Assembly: GCA_009702405.1 (NCBI GenBank)
Contig: WLIC01000001.1
Span: 1-21,011, forward strand
Reading direction: 5' to 3'
DNA: 21,011 bases
Origin: Actinomycetota bacterium
GTDB taxonomy: Bacteria; Actinomycetota; Actinomycetes; Actinomycetales; Microbacteriaceae
This document shows positions 6,621-14,153 of the stretch, piece after piece. Numbering within the stretch: the stretch's first letter is position 1; the number at the start of each line of letters is the position of its first letter. Position numbers and translations under genes: made by a program. The notes beneath the pieces are model-generated. The model was given only the letters and a program-made list of their open reading frames with translations, had not been told where the DNA came from and made no database searches.

Positions 6621-7072
6621 TCTTCCATGGTGTTAAGCATCGCGGTTGCAGCACGATCCAAATAAGCCCACATCTGAGCATCATAAATCGGTGGAAGTTT
6701 CTGAGCATCTAATGCGTTTCTCATATGTTTCACCCAAGCTGCTCTTGCTGCTGGATTGATCTTGAAAGGCATGTGTCGAATACGAAGTTGAGGATGCCCA
6801 CGCTGCTCTTGATAAGTCTTAGGTCCGCCCCAGTATTGCTCAAGGAACAGCTGTAGTCGTTCTGCAGCAGGACCTAGATCTTCTTCTGGATACATAGGTC
6901 TAAGAATTTCATCTGTTGCAACTCCTTCATAAAACTTGGTACACAAATTCACAAAGAATGTCTTACCTCCAACAAGTGCGTAGATATCTCCTGCAACATT
7001 GCTACCGTCTTGACCAACCAGGCGAATGGTTTCAACCTGTTCGCGGTCTGCATACTCTTCGTTGTCAGTCAT
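6617..7072 (-). CDS. glbO: Group II truncated haemoglobin (trHbO type)
   Basis: This is a cytoplasmic haem protein of the 2-on-2 globin family, linked elsewhere to O2/peroxide/NO chemistry and respiration. Of 151 residues, about 30-151 form the globin. The trHbO-specific residues are all present: Tyr48 (B10) in FYEGV, Tyr61 (CD1) in MYPEEDL, proximal His100 (F8) in QLRIRH and Trp113 (G8) in RAAW. The blocks FLEQYWGGPKTYQEQRGHP and HMPFKI are nearly diagnostic. Compared with the M. tuberculosis protein (about 128 aa) there is a hydrophilic N-terminal extension of roughly 25 residues, or else the true start is internal. Its ATG overlaps the TAA of the upstream mscS-like gene (TAATG), so translation is probably coupled by re-initiation. 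Confidence 0.95.
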   Translation of the reverse strand: MTDNEEYADREQVETIRLVGQDGSNVAGDIYALVGGKTFFVNLCTKFYEGVATDEILRPMYPEEDLGPAAERLQLFLEQYWGGPKTYQEQRGHPQLRIRHMPFKINPAARAAWVKHMRNALDAQKLPPIYDAQMWAYLDRAATAMLNTMED

Positions 7073-7944
7073 TAGTTTTTGATGTTAACAAAGATCGAAT
7101 TAGAACCTGGGGCTAGCTTGATCTTGTTCTTATCCATTTCAGTCTTAACAGCTAAACGAAGTTCTCTGGCTAAATCATCTTTATGTTCGGGCTTAGTCTT
7201 TTGCACTAGTCGAACAACTACCTGATCACCACTTAGCGCGTTGATTCCCCAGATCTCAGCTGGAGCAAGTGACTTACCCTTCACACTCTTGGCTGCCTTG
7301 GCTAGCACTTCTTGAGCTTTAGTGACATTGGTTTGATAAGCCAGAGCAACATCGATAACAACTCTTGACCATCCTTGAGACTGGTTACCAACTCTGAGAA
7401 TCTCACCGTTACGAACAAACCATAGAGTTCCTTCAAGATCTCTAACTTGGGTAACTCGAAGTCCTACGCTTTCAACAACACCTGAGGCTGAACCTAAGTC
7501 AACTGAATCGCCAACACCGTACTGATCTTCAAAGACAATAAACAAACCTGAGATGAGATCTCTAACTAGGGATTGAGCACCGAAACCAAGACCTGCACCT
7601 AAGATTCCGGCACCAGCAATGATTGCACCTGGGGAAACTCCTGCTTCAGAGAGAACAACGCTGATGACAGTGAAAGTCAGACCCCAGGTAGCAAGGTTTC
7701 CAAGAACAGAGCCTATGGTTCTGGTTCTTTGCAAAAGCCTTGCTTGCGCTAGCGGTGATGAATCACCATTGCCTTCAATCTTGCGAACGCTCTTAGAGAC
7801 ACCCCTCACAGTTCTTCTAATAGCAAACTGCAATATTGCACGAACAATAAGAGCAGCGACTATTGTCAACAGAATTCGAATAGCGGGAGCCCAGTCCTGG
7901 TAGAAACTCTCTAGCCAGTCTGGAAGTGCGATAGTGCTAACCAT
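7072..7944 (-). CDS. mscS: Small-conductance mechanosensitive channel, MscS family
   Basis: This is a 290-aa inner-membrane channel that would open under membrane tension to release solutes during hypo-osmotic shock. There are three likely transmembrane helices at about residues 20-42, 78-100 and 106-135. The last is the Gly/Ala-rich pore helix with GAGILGAGLGFGAQSLVRD, followed by the family signature FEDQYGVGDSVDLGSASGVVE and the beta domain (TLWFVRNGEILRVGNQSQGW). The C-terminal alpha/beta domain ends at about 285. The size matches the short MscS class. It lies 2 bp after pepN and overlaps glbO by 1 bp, so all three form one transcript. The channel is not an obvious partner for the other two. 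Confidence 0.92.
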   Translation of the reverse strand: MVSTIALPDWLESFYQDWAPAIRILLTIVAALIVRAILQFAIRRTVRGVSKSVRKIEGNGDSSPLAQARLLQRTRTIGSVLGNLATWGLTFTVISVVLSEAGVSPGAIIAGAGILGAGLGFGAQSLVRDLISGLFIVFEDQYGVGDSVDLGSASGVVESVGLRVTQVRDLEGTLWFVRNGEILRVGNQSQGWSRVVIDVALAYQTNVTKAQEVLAKAAKSVKGKSLAPAEIWGINALSGDQVVVRLVQKTKPEHKDDLARELRLAVKTEMDKNKIKLAPGSNSIFVNIKN

Positions 7945-7946
7945 GG

Positions 7947-10490
7947 TTATCTGTCTTGAGCTTGAACTTTAAGAGCTCTGTCGATTGGATCAAGGTTTTC
8001 AACTAGCAATCTTCGTAGTGCTGGAATAGCTGCAACTTCTGGAGTGTCCAAGAACTTGCGAGTCTTCTCAGCTAGATCACTTGTTGCAAGAGAGATTGGG
8101 TAAAGGTTCACAATCGCATACTCAGCCATCTTGAAGGTCTTGTTATTCCACATCTTCAAAACATCAGCGAAATACTTGTCAACGTAAGGAGCAAGAAGTT
8201 CCGCATTCGCCCCTCTTGAGAAGCCAATAGTTGAATACTGCAAGATGGTGTTTGACCATTCATCTGTTTCAACTGCAGTGTGCCAAGTCTTAGCTTTTGC
8301 TTCTTTGGTTGGAATAGCAGCCTTAGCCATTGCTGCAGCCTTCTGACCGTTAGCAGTGTTATCGGTTGCCAGCATGGCATCGATCTCTGCTTCATCAGCA
8401 GCACCAAGGGTAACGAGCCCTGTTAGTAGATCCCACTTCAAGTCAGTGTCGATTTCTCTTTCCTTGAGCTTCTCTTCTCCCTCTAGCAAACCACGAAGAG
8501 CAACTGCGTGCTCTTGAGTCGAAGCAAAGCGAGGGAAGAACTTTAGGAACTGAAGCTGTGGTTCTGAACCTGCATCTGCTTTTCTTGCCATCTCGATAAG
8601 TGCATCACCAATCTTGGCTTTGTACTCAGCGCGGTTCTCTGGCTTTAGATACATAGTTGCAACAGTTACCAACTGGTTCAGCAAAGTCATCATCGCTGTC
8701 GCGTTTGACTCGGTTGCAATGTTCTTGAGAACCAGGTGGATGAAGTCCTTTGGATCTGCTTCAGCATCGCGAGTTGAATCCCAGGCTGCACCCCAAAGCA
8801 AAGCTCTTGCCTGTGAGTCTGAGAAGTCAGCTAGGTGATGCAAAGTGGTCTGCCAAGAAATGTCATCTAGGCGAAGTTTCGCATACGCCAAGTCACCATC
8901 GTTTAGCAGGATAAGAGCTGGACGCTGGGTTCCAATAAGTTCTGGAACTTCTGTCTTAGCGCCATCGATGTCAATCTCAACGCGGTGGGTGCGAACTAGC
9001 TTGCCGTTTTCTAGGTTGTAATAACCAATGCCTAGACGGTGTGGTCTAAGAGTTGGGTAGTCAACGTGGTGCGACTGAGCAACAGCAAATGAAGTGATCT
9101 TGCCATCTTCTTCAGTTAGTTCTGCACGAAGAGTGTTAACACCTGAAGTCTCTAACCAAAGCTTTGACCAGTCACGAAGTTCACGACCAGAAGTTAGCTC
9201 TAGTTCAGTTAGTAGATCAACTAGTTCAGCGTTACCGAAGGCATGCTTCTTGAAGTATGAAGCAAGGCCTTTCATGAAGTTCTCTTGGCCTACCCAAGCA
9301 ACAAGTTGTCTCAGTACTGAGCCACCCTTGGCATATGTAATCGCATCGAAGTTCACCTGAACATCTTCAAGGTCACGTATGTTTGCTACCACAGGGTGAG
9401 TTGAAGGCATCTGGTCTTCACGATATGCCCATGACTTTTCGTGAGAAGTGAAAGTAGTCCAAGCTTCGGTGTATTCGGTTGCTTCTGCTGTTGCCAGATA
9501 TGACGCGTACTCAGCGAATGATTCGTTAAGCCAAAGGTCATTCCACCAACGCATGGTGACAAGATCCCCAAACCACATGTGTGCTAGTTCGTGCAGCACT
9601 GTGATGATTCTGCGTTCCTTGATGTATCCGTTAACTGCTCCACGGAAAACATATGATTCGGTAATAGTTACCGCTCCAGCGTTTTCCATAGCACCTGCGT
9701 TGAAGTCAGGGACAAACAATTGGTCATACTTCTCAAATGGGTATGGGTATTGGAATTGTTCTTCGAAGAACACAAAGCCTGCCTTGGTCTTTTCAAAGAT
9801 GTAATCAGCATCAATGTATTTAGCAAGAGATGATCTACCGTAAACACCTAGCGGAATAGTTCTGCCATCGCTGGAAACTAATTCATCGCGCCATTCAGAG
9901 TAAGGGCCGGCAATCAAAGCTGTGATGTATGAAGAGATTCTTGGAGTTGGAGCGAAAACCCAGATAGCAGTTCCATCGCCTCGGTCAACCGGAGTTGGCG
10001 TTGGTGAGTTAGAGATTAGCTTCCAGTTACTTGGAGCTGAAACTGTGAACTGGAAAGTGGCTTTTAGGTCAGGTTGCTCGAAGACTGCAAACATTCTTCT
10101 TGAGTCAGGAACTTCAAACTGGGTGTAAAGGTAAACCTCTTGATCAACTGGGTCTACGAATCTGTGCAAACCTTCACCGGTGTGCATGTAAGGGTTATCG
10201 CTAACAACCACTAGTTCGTTGTTTGCCTGCAGGTCATCTAGCTGAATCCTGATCCCATCGGCAACAGATAGGTCTAGGTCTTTACCATTTAGGGTCACAC
10301 GGTGAACCTTGGCGGTAATGGCATCGATGAAGGTGGAGGCACCAATCATGTTGCTTGAGAACTTGACTGTGGTGGTAGCACCAAAGACTTCTTCACCTTT
10401 TAGTAGGTCTAATTCGACGGTATAGGACTGGACCTCAACTAGTTCGGCACGCTCAGAGGCTTCGATGCGGGTTAGATTTTCAGCGGGCAT
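7947..10490 (-). CDS. pepN: Aminopeptidase N (M1 family zinc peptidase)
   Basis: This is a cytoplasmic aminopeptidase that removes N-terminal residues from peptides produced by Clp and other proteases (EC 3.4.11.2). It has 847 aa from the start chosen here. It shows the exopeptidase motif GAMEN at about 266-270 and the zinc motif HELAH at 300-304 with the third ligand Glu323 (LNESFAEY), then the C-terminal ERAP1-like helical domain. I chose ATG at 10490, giving MPAENLTRIEA, which is the usual actinobacterial N-terminus, with GGAG 6 nt upstream. The frame is open to 10550 but that part is non-coding leader. It heads the pepN-mscS-glbO operon and is divergent from rpiB. Confidence 0.96.
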   Translation of the reverse strand: MPAENLTRIEASERAELVEVQSYTVELDLLKGEEVFGATTTVKFSSNMIGASTFIDAITAKVHRVTLNGKDLDLSVADGIRIQLDDLQANNELVVVSDNPYMHTGEGLHRFVDPVDQEVYLYTQFEVPDSRRMFAVFEQPDLKATFQFTVSAPSNWKLISNSPTPTPVDRGDGTAIWVFAPTPRISSYITALIAGPYSEWRDELVSSDGRTIPLGVYGRSSLAKYIDADYIFEKTKAGFVFFEEQFQYPYPFEKYDQLFVPDFNAGAMENAGAVTITESYVFRGAVNGYIKERRIITVLHELAHMWFGDLVTMRWWNDLWLNESFAEYASYLATAEATEYTEAWTTFTSHEKSWAYREDQMPSTHPVVANIRDLEDVQVNFDAITYAKGGSVLRQLVAWVGQENFMKGLASYFKKHAFGNAELVDLLTELELTSGRELRDWSKLWLETSGVNTLRAELTEEDGKITSFAVAQSHHVDYPTLRPHRLGIGYYNLENGKLVRTHRVEIDIDGAKTEVPELIGTQRPALILLNDGDLAYAKLRLDDISWQTTLHHLADFSDSQARALLWGAAWDSTRDAEADPKDFIHLVLKNIATESNATAMMTLLNQLVTVATMYLKPENRAEYKAKIGDALIEMARKADAGSEPQLQFLKFFPRFASTQEHAVALRGLLEGEEKLKEREIDTDLKWDLLTGLVTLGAADEAEIDAMLATDNTANGQKAAAMAKAAIPTKEAKAKTWHTAVETDEWSNTILQYSTIGFSRGANAELLAPYVDKYFADVLKMWNNKTFKMAEYAIVNLYPISLATSDLAEKTRKFLDTPEVAAIPALRRLLVENLDPIDRALKVQAQDR

Positions 10491-10527
10491 TACAAACTCC
10501 AATGTCTGATTTTGAACAACAGGAACT

Positions 10528-10533
10528 AGCCTA
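10528..10533 (-). promoter_or_regulatory. Candidate -10 element TAGGCT of pepN
   Basis: On minus, TAGGCT lies 37 nt upstream of the pepN ATG, giving a short leader with a GGAG ribosome-binding site. It overlaps the candidate plus-strand -10 element of rpiB by two bases, so the two promoters would compete. Confidence 0.4.
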
Positions 10534-10537
10534 GTAT
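10532..10537 (+). promoter_or_regulatory. Candidate -10 element TAGTAT of rpiB
   Basis: TAGTAT fits TAnnnT and would place the transcription start near 10544, about 26 nt before the rpiB ATG at 10570, with AAAGGG in between as ribosome-binding site. TAGCCT at 10527-10532 is another possibility. Confidence 0.35.
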
Positions 10538-10569
10538 TGACCAACAACACAGCTCAAAGGGTTTGCAAA

Positions 10570-11040
10570 ATGCGTATTCACATAGCCACCGATCACGCTG
10601 GGCTCGATCTCAGCCATTTCTTGATTTCTCAGCTATCTAAAGCCGGTCACGAGGTCTTTGACCACGGACCTAAAGAGTATGACCCGCTTGATGATTACCC
10701 TAGTTTCTGCATAAATGCAGCCTTAGCGGTAAGGGCAGATGAGGATGCTGGGGTCCAGGCTCTAGGGATTGTTCTGGGTGGTTCTGGTAACGGGGAGCAG
10801 ATAGCTGCAAATAAGGTTCACGGCATTAGAGCAGCGTTGGCTTGGAATCTTGACACTGCCAAGTTAGCTAGGCAACACAACGATGCGAATGTGATTGCTG
10901 TTGGGGCAAGACAGCATGATCAAGCAGAAGTCTTAGAACTTATTAATGCATTTATAGCTGAGCCTTTTTCTCAAGATGAAAGACACATCAGAAGAATTGG
11001 CAAGATTGCTACCTACGAACAAACTGGCGACATTTCATAA
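10570..11040 (+). CDS. rpiB: Ribose-5-phosphate isomerase B
   Basis: This enzyme interconverts ribose 5-phosphate and ribulose 5-phosphate in the pentose phosphate pathway (EC 5.3.1.6). The 156-aa protein starts MRIHIATDHAGLDL, the family N-terminus with the substrate-binding Asp-His. The active-site loop is GGSGNGEQIAANKV: Glu replaces the Cys of E. coli RpiB as catalytic base, as in the M. tuberculosis enzyme. ARQHNDANVIAVGAR carries the conserved His and Asn. The start is ATG at 10570; a TTG 33 nt upstream in frame is less likely because it would precede the usual N-terminus and overlap the promoter. nei follows after 18 bp and is probably co-transcribed. Confidence 0.95.
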   Translation: MRIHIATDHAGLDLSHFLISQLSKAGHEVFDHGPKEYDPLDDYPSFCINAALAVRADEDAGVQALGIVLGGSGNGEQIAANKVHGIRAALAWNLDTAKLARQHNDANVIAVGARQHDQAEVLELINAFIAEPFSQDERHIRRIGKIATYEQTGDIS

Positions 11041-11058
11041 TCCGAAGAGGTAAAGCAA

Positions 11059-11850
11059 ATGCCTGAAGGGCATACCGTTCAACGAACTGCAAATGAGTTC
11101 AACGAACACTTCCAAGGTAAGAAGATAAAAGTTGATTCCCCACAGGGCAGATTCGCAAGTGAAGCAAAACTTATCAACAACAGAGTTTTAGTTCAGGCTC
11201 GTGCCATCGGTAAACAACTCTTCCTAGATTTTGATAACGGGTTAACCTGCAGAATCCATTTAGGTATTTATGGCAAGTGGCGTTTTACTTCTCAAAAGGA
11301 TAAAGAGCTGCCTGGGCAAGTTAGAGCCAGATTTTTTACTAAAGAGTTTCTAGCTGATCTTCGTGGGCCAACTGTCTGCGAAGTAATTGACAGTAAATCG
11401 GTAAAGCTAGTTGAACAAAGACTTGGACCAGATCCAACTAACCCAGATCCTCGTAAAACAGAGCTAGCCAGATTTGTTGATCGAGTTAGTAACTCGAAGA
11501 GTCCTATCGGTTTATTACTCATGAATCAGGATGTTGTTAGTGGCATTGGAAATGTGTATCGGGCAGAGTTACTCTTCCGCGCCGGCATCAGCCCACATAT
11601 CCCAGGTAATGAATTAGAGGTAGCAGCCATCAAAGCACTGTGGGTTGATGCTGTGAAACTCATGAAAGTTGGGGTTGCCACCGGCTTCATGATCACCAGG
11701 GATGAACTAGCCAAGAAGAACCCAGTGAAGGCGGAACGTAACTATGTCTATAAGCGTGAAGGCGAGAAATGCCTTAGATGTGGGGCTTTGGTAGCTATTG
11801 AGATGATGAACAGCCGGAAGCTTTATTGGTGTCCTGGCTGCCAAAATTAG
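11059..11850 (+). CDS. nei: Fpg/Nei-family DNA glycosylase-lyase, Nei type
   Basis: This base-excision repair enzyme removes oxidised bases and cleaves the abasic site. The 263-aa protein starts MPEGHT: after Met removal, Pro2 is the Schiff-base nucleophile and Glu3 is catalytic. MPEGH rather than MPELPE marks the Nei-type group of Actinobacteria. The beta-sandwich domain is at about 1-115 and the helix-two-turn-helix at about 130-225 (MNQDVVSGIGNVYRAELL). A C-terminal zinc finger has two CxxC pairs (CLRC and CPGC) and the DNA-contacting Arg in NSRKLYWC. A GAGG ribosome-binding site precedes the ATG. It shares a transcript with rpiB. Confidence 0.93.
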   Translation: MPEGHTVQRTANEFNEHFQGKKIKVDSPQGRFASEAKLINNRVLVQARAIGKQLFLDFDNGLTCRIHLGIYGKWRFTSQKDKELPGQVRARFFTKEFLADLRGPTVCEVIDSKSVKLVEQRLGPDPTNPDPRKTELARFVDRVSNSKSPIGLLLMNQDVVSGIGNVYRAELLFRAGISPHIPGNELEVAAIKALWVDAVKLMKVGVATGFMITRDELAKKNPVKAERNYVYKREGEKCLRCGALVAIEMMNSRKLYWCPGCQN

Positions 11851-11856
11851 GCTATT

Positions 11857-11930
11857 TGGAGCGGATGACGGGAATCGAACCCGCACCATCAGTTTGGAAG
11901 ACTGAGGCTCTACCATTGAGCTACATCCGC
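11857..11930 (-). tRNA. tRNA-Gly (anticodon TCC)
   Basis: Read on minus, acceptor GCGGATG pairs with CATCCGC, the D-loop is AGCTCAATGGTAGAGC, the anticodon arm is TCAGT-CTTCCAA-ACTGA with anticodon TCC, and the T arm holds GGTTCGATTCC. The discriminator is T and CCA is encoded. It lies 6 bp beyond the end of nei, in the opposite direction. TAGAAT (11963-11958 on minus) is a plausible -10 element. Confidence 0.96.
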
Positions 11931-12017
11931 ATGCCTGAGCATTTTCAGCGCAGATACATTCTATGGGTTAGGATAGCGGAGGTTGTTTTCTTCTGGAGAA
12001 GTTCAGTGAAAAACCAC
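11931..12017. promoter_or_regulatory. Divergent tRNA promoter region
   Basis: This 87-bp spacer separates oppositely directed tRNA-Gly and tRNA-Pro. TAGAAT at 11963-11958 (minus) and TAGGAT at 11969-11974 (plus) fit -10 elements facing away from each other. No other structure was noticed. Confidence 0.4.
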
Positions 12018-12093
12018 CGGGGTGTAGCGTAGTGGCTAGCGCGCCTGCTTTGGGAGCAGGATATCGCAGGTTCGAGTCCTGTCACCCCGACCA
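12018..12093 (+). tRNA. tRNA-Pro (anticodon TGG)
   Basis: Acceptor CGGGGTG pairs with CACCCCG. The D-arm is TAGCGTAGTGGCTAGCG. The anticodon arm is CCTGC-TTTGGGA-GCAGG with anticodon TGG, and the T arm is CGCAGGTTCGAGTCCTG. The discriminator is A and CCA is encoded. It sits directly upstream of tig, as in many actinobacteria. Confidence 0.97.
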
Positions 12094-12097
12094 TTTG

Positions 12098-12103
12098 TAT
12101 ATA
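12098..12103 (+). promoter_or_regulatory. Candidate -10 element of tig
   Basis: TATATA follows TG (TGTATATA), 5 nt after tRNA-Pro. The expected transcription start is near 12110, immediately before the tig leader hairpin. Alternatively tig is read through from the tRNA. Confidence 0.4.
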
Positions 12104-12110
12104 AAAACCG

Positions 12111-12134
12111 GTTCACCTTGCCACAAAGGTGAAC
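12111..12134 (+). promoter_or_regulatory. 9-bp perfect hairpin in the tig leader
   Basis: GTTCACCTT (12111-12119) pairs with AAGGTGAAC (12126-12134) across the loop GCCACA. It ends 7 nt before the tig Shine-Dalgarno AGGAG (12142-12146). No T-run follows on plus, so it is not a forward terminator. It would lie at or near the 5' end of the tig mRNA, where it may protect the message or modulate translation. On minus it is followed by CGGTTTTTATAT, so it could also stop antisense transcription. Confidence 0.6.
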
Positions 12135-12152
12135 ATTGCTCAGGAGACACCT

Positions 12153-13472
12153 TTGAAGACAACAGTTGAACGCCTAACCCCAACCAGAGTTAAGTTGAAC
12201 ATTGAGGTGACTCCAGAAGAGTTTCGCCCATCCCTAGATCACGCTTACGAGCACATCGCTGAAACAGTTAACATCCCTGGTTTCCGTAAGGGCAAAATTC
12301 CTGCTGCGATCCTTGATCAAAGAGTTGGCCGTGGAGCTATCTTGGCTCACGCCATCAACGACGGTCTTGACAGCGTTTACCGTCAGGCAATCGAGCAGGA
12401 GAAACTTCGCCCACTAGGTCAGCCTTCTGCAGATGTGAAGTCAACTCCAGATGAGAAGACTTTTGCCGGCAACTTAGTTGTTGAAATTGAAGTTGAGGTT
12501 CGTCCTGAACTCAAGCTTCCAGAATTCAAAGGTCTAAAAGTAAAAGTTGACACCATCAAGGTGGAAGCTTCTGAAGTTGATGCCGAACTTGACCGTCTTC
12601 GTTCACGTTTTGGAACCTTGCTAACAGTTGACCGTCCTGCTAAAAAAGGTGACTTCACTTCAATCGATCTAACTGCATCAGTTGATGGAGTTCAGATTGA
12701 CCAGGCCCAGAACATTTCTTACGAAATTGGTAGCGACTCTTTGCTAGATGGCATCGATGATGCACTTGATACTTTGACTGCAGGCGAGACCACAACTTTC
12801 AAGAGCAAACTTGTCGGTGGCGACAAGGCAGGTCAGGAAGCTGAAATTACTGTGACCTTAAACGCAGTCAAGGAACGCGAACTTCCAGCCCTTGATGATG
12901 CTTGGGCTCAAATGGCTAGCGAGTTCGACACTGTTGCAGAACTTAAGACTTCTCTAGAAGAGCAAATCAAGAAGAGCAAGTCATACACTCAGGGTCTTCA
13001 GGCTCGTGAACTTCTAACTGAGCAACTACTAACTCTTATTGATGTTCCAGTGTCACAGGAACTTGTTAATGGAGATGTTGAAAGACACCTTGAGGGAGAA
13101 GGTCGTCAGGCTGACGATGCTCACCGTGCTGAGGTGCTAATCGAATCAACCAAGTCTTTCCAGGTTCAGATGTTGCTAGATGCAATTGCTGAAGCAGAGC
13201 AGCTTCGTGTCAACGAAAACGAGCTCTTGCAGTACCTAATCCAGGCCAGCCAGTCATACGGAATGGAGCCTAACGAGTTCGTCAAGATTGTTGATGAGCA
13301 GGGTCAGATTCCTTCATTTGTGGCTGAGGTAGCCCGTCGCAAGGCGCTATCAGTAGTGCTTGAGGCAGCAGTCGTAACTGACAGTGATGGCAAGGCTGTC
13401 GATTTAGCTGAATTTACTAAGACTGACGATGGCTTTACGCCAGAGGATCACTCAGGTCACGACCACGACTAA
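12153..13472 (+). CDS. tig: Trigger factor (ribosome-associated chaperone, prolyl isomerase)
   Basis: Trigger factor binds ribosomal protein L23 at the exit tunnel and shields nascent chains (EC 5.2.1.8). From the start chosen, the protein has 439 aa. The ribosome-binding domain carries the signature GFRKGKIP (43-50), the FKBP-type domain is at about 150-235, and the C-terminal substrate cradle is at about 250-410. The tail is acidic and His-rich (EDHSGHDHD), as is common in actinobacterial Tig. I chose TTG at 12153 because AGGAG lies exactly 6 nt upstream and the protein then begins MKTTVERLTPTRVKL, the family N-terminus. GTG at 12129 lies within the leader hairpin and is unlikely. clpP1P2 follows after 91 bp. 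Confidence 0.95.
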   Translation: MKTTVERLTPTRVKLNIEVTPEEFRPSLDHAYEHIAETVNIPGFRKGKIPAAILDQRVGRGAILAHAINDGLDSVYRQAIEQEKLRPLGQPSADVKSTPDEKTFAGNLVVEIEVEVRPELKLPEFKGLKVKVDTIKVEASEVDAELDRLRSRFGTLLTVDRPAKKGDFTSIDLTASVDGVQIDQAQNISYEIGSDSLLDGIDDALDTLTAGETTTFKSKLVGGDKAGQEAEITVTLNAVKERELPALDDAWAQMASEFDTVAELKTSLEEQIKKSKSYTQGLQARELLTEQLLTLIDVPVSQELVNGDVERHLEGEGRQADDAHRAEVLIESTKSFQVQMLLDAIAEAEQLRVNENELLQYLIQASQSYGMEPNEFVKIVDEQGQIPSFVAEVARRKALSVVLEAAVVTDSDGKAVDLAEFTKTDDGFTPEDHSGHDHD

Positions 13473-13563
13473 GCATTCTTAGCCTGTGGCGAACATGCGA
13501 ATGTTTTCCTCGTTTCCTCGGTTATCTTGATTAGGCAATAGAAGCAAATAAGAGGAGCTATAA
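13473..13563 (+). promoter_or_regulatory. tig-clpP1 spacer with possible clp operator and promoter
   Basis: The spacer holds GCGAA twice, 8 bp apart (13489-13493 and 13497-13501), and AACAT/ATGTT (13492-13496 with 13501-13505) as a 5-bp inverted repeat followed by TTTCC. TAGGCA (13532-13537) is one base from the TAGGCT -10 element used elsewhere here. AGGAG (13553-13557) is the clpP1 ribosome-binding site, 6 nt before the ATG. Actinobacterial clpP operons are often under ClgR, whose sites contain GCGAA-type half-sites in inverted order. Here they are direct, so I do not claim a ClgR box. Confidence 0.35.
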
Positions 13564-14142
13564 ATGGCTGAAAACATTCAAATGAGTAACGTCTTTGATC
13601 GACTACTAAAAGATCGCATTATCTGGTTAGGCGATGACGTCAGAGATGACAACGCTAACGAGATCTGCGCCAAGATGCTTCTACTAGCAGCTGAAGATTC
13701 AACTAAGGACATCTTCCTTTACATCAACTCACCAGGTGGTTCAATTACCGCTGGTATGGCTATCTACGACACCATGCAGTATGTGCCCAATGATGTTGTA
13801 ACAGTTGGTATCGGTATGTGTGCTTCGATGGGTCAGTTCCTTTTGACCGCTGGTGCTAAAGGCAAGCGATTCCTAACTCCTAACACTCGTGTTCTTTTGC
13901 ACCAACCTTCAGGTGGTTTCGGTGGAACAGCTGCTGACATTCAGACTCAGGCTTCGCTAATCAATGACATGAAGAAGCACTTAGCCTCAATCACAGCTCA
14001 ACGAACAGGCAAGTCAGTTGAGCAGGTTATGGCTGATGGTGATCGTGACCGTTGGTTCACCGCTCAAGAAGCTTTGGAATACGGTTTCGTTGACCACATT
14101 CAAGAATTTGCTGCAGTTTCAACTGGCGTAGGCAAGAAGTAA
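13564..14142 (+). CDS. clpP1: ATP-dependent Clp protease proteolytic subunit ClpP1
   Basis: This is a serine protease subunit of the Clp complex (EC 3.4.21.92). The 192-aa protein has the catalytic triad Ser88 (GMCASMGQF), His113 (LLHQPSGG) and Asp162 (GDRDRW), and the YINSPGGS oxyanion region. Spacings match E. coli ClpP. The next gene is a second ClpP. In studied actinobacteria the two rings assemble as a mixed ClpP1P2 tetradecamer driven by ClpX or ClpC1; the pairing here suggests the same. It is co-transcribed with clpP2, 11 bp downstream. Confidence 0.97.
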   Translation: MAENIQMSNVFDRLLKDRIIWLGDDVRDDNANEICAKMLLLAAEDSTKDIFLYINSPGGSITAGMAIYDTMQYVPNDVVTVGIGMCASMGQFLLTAGAKGKRFLTPNTRVLLHQPSGGFGGTAADIQTQASLINDMKKHLASITAQRTGKSVEQVMADGDRDRWFTAQEALEYGFVDHIQEFAAVSTGVGKK

Positions 14143-14153
14143 GGAAAATCAGA

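Noticed and set aside
9448..9804. 118-aa plus-strand open frame inside pepN
   Set aside because: It is antisense to the catalytic part of pepN, whose HELAH and GAMEN motifs are intact, and has no ribosome-binding site.
11848..11853. Another TAGGCT at the end of nei
   Set aside because: It overlaps the nei stop codon and no gene begins downstream on plus at the right distance; a chance occurrence.
11826..12032. 68-aa plus-strand frame across tRNA-Gly, containing MTGIEPAPSVWKTEALPLSYI
   Set aside because: It is the well-known false protein produced by translating a tRNA gene in reverse.
13489..13505. LexA/SOS box or HAIR (HspR) element before clpP1
   Set aside because: The sequence lacks GAAC-N4-GTTC symmetry and the CTTGAGT-N7-ACTCAAG pattern.
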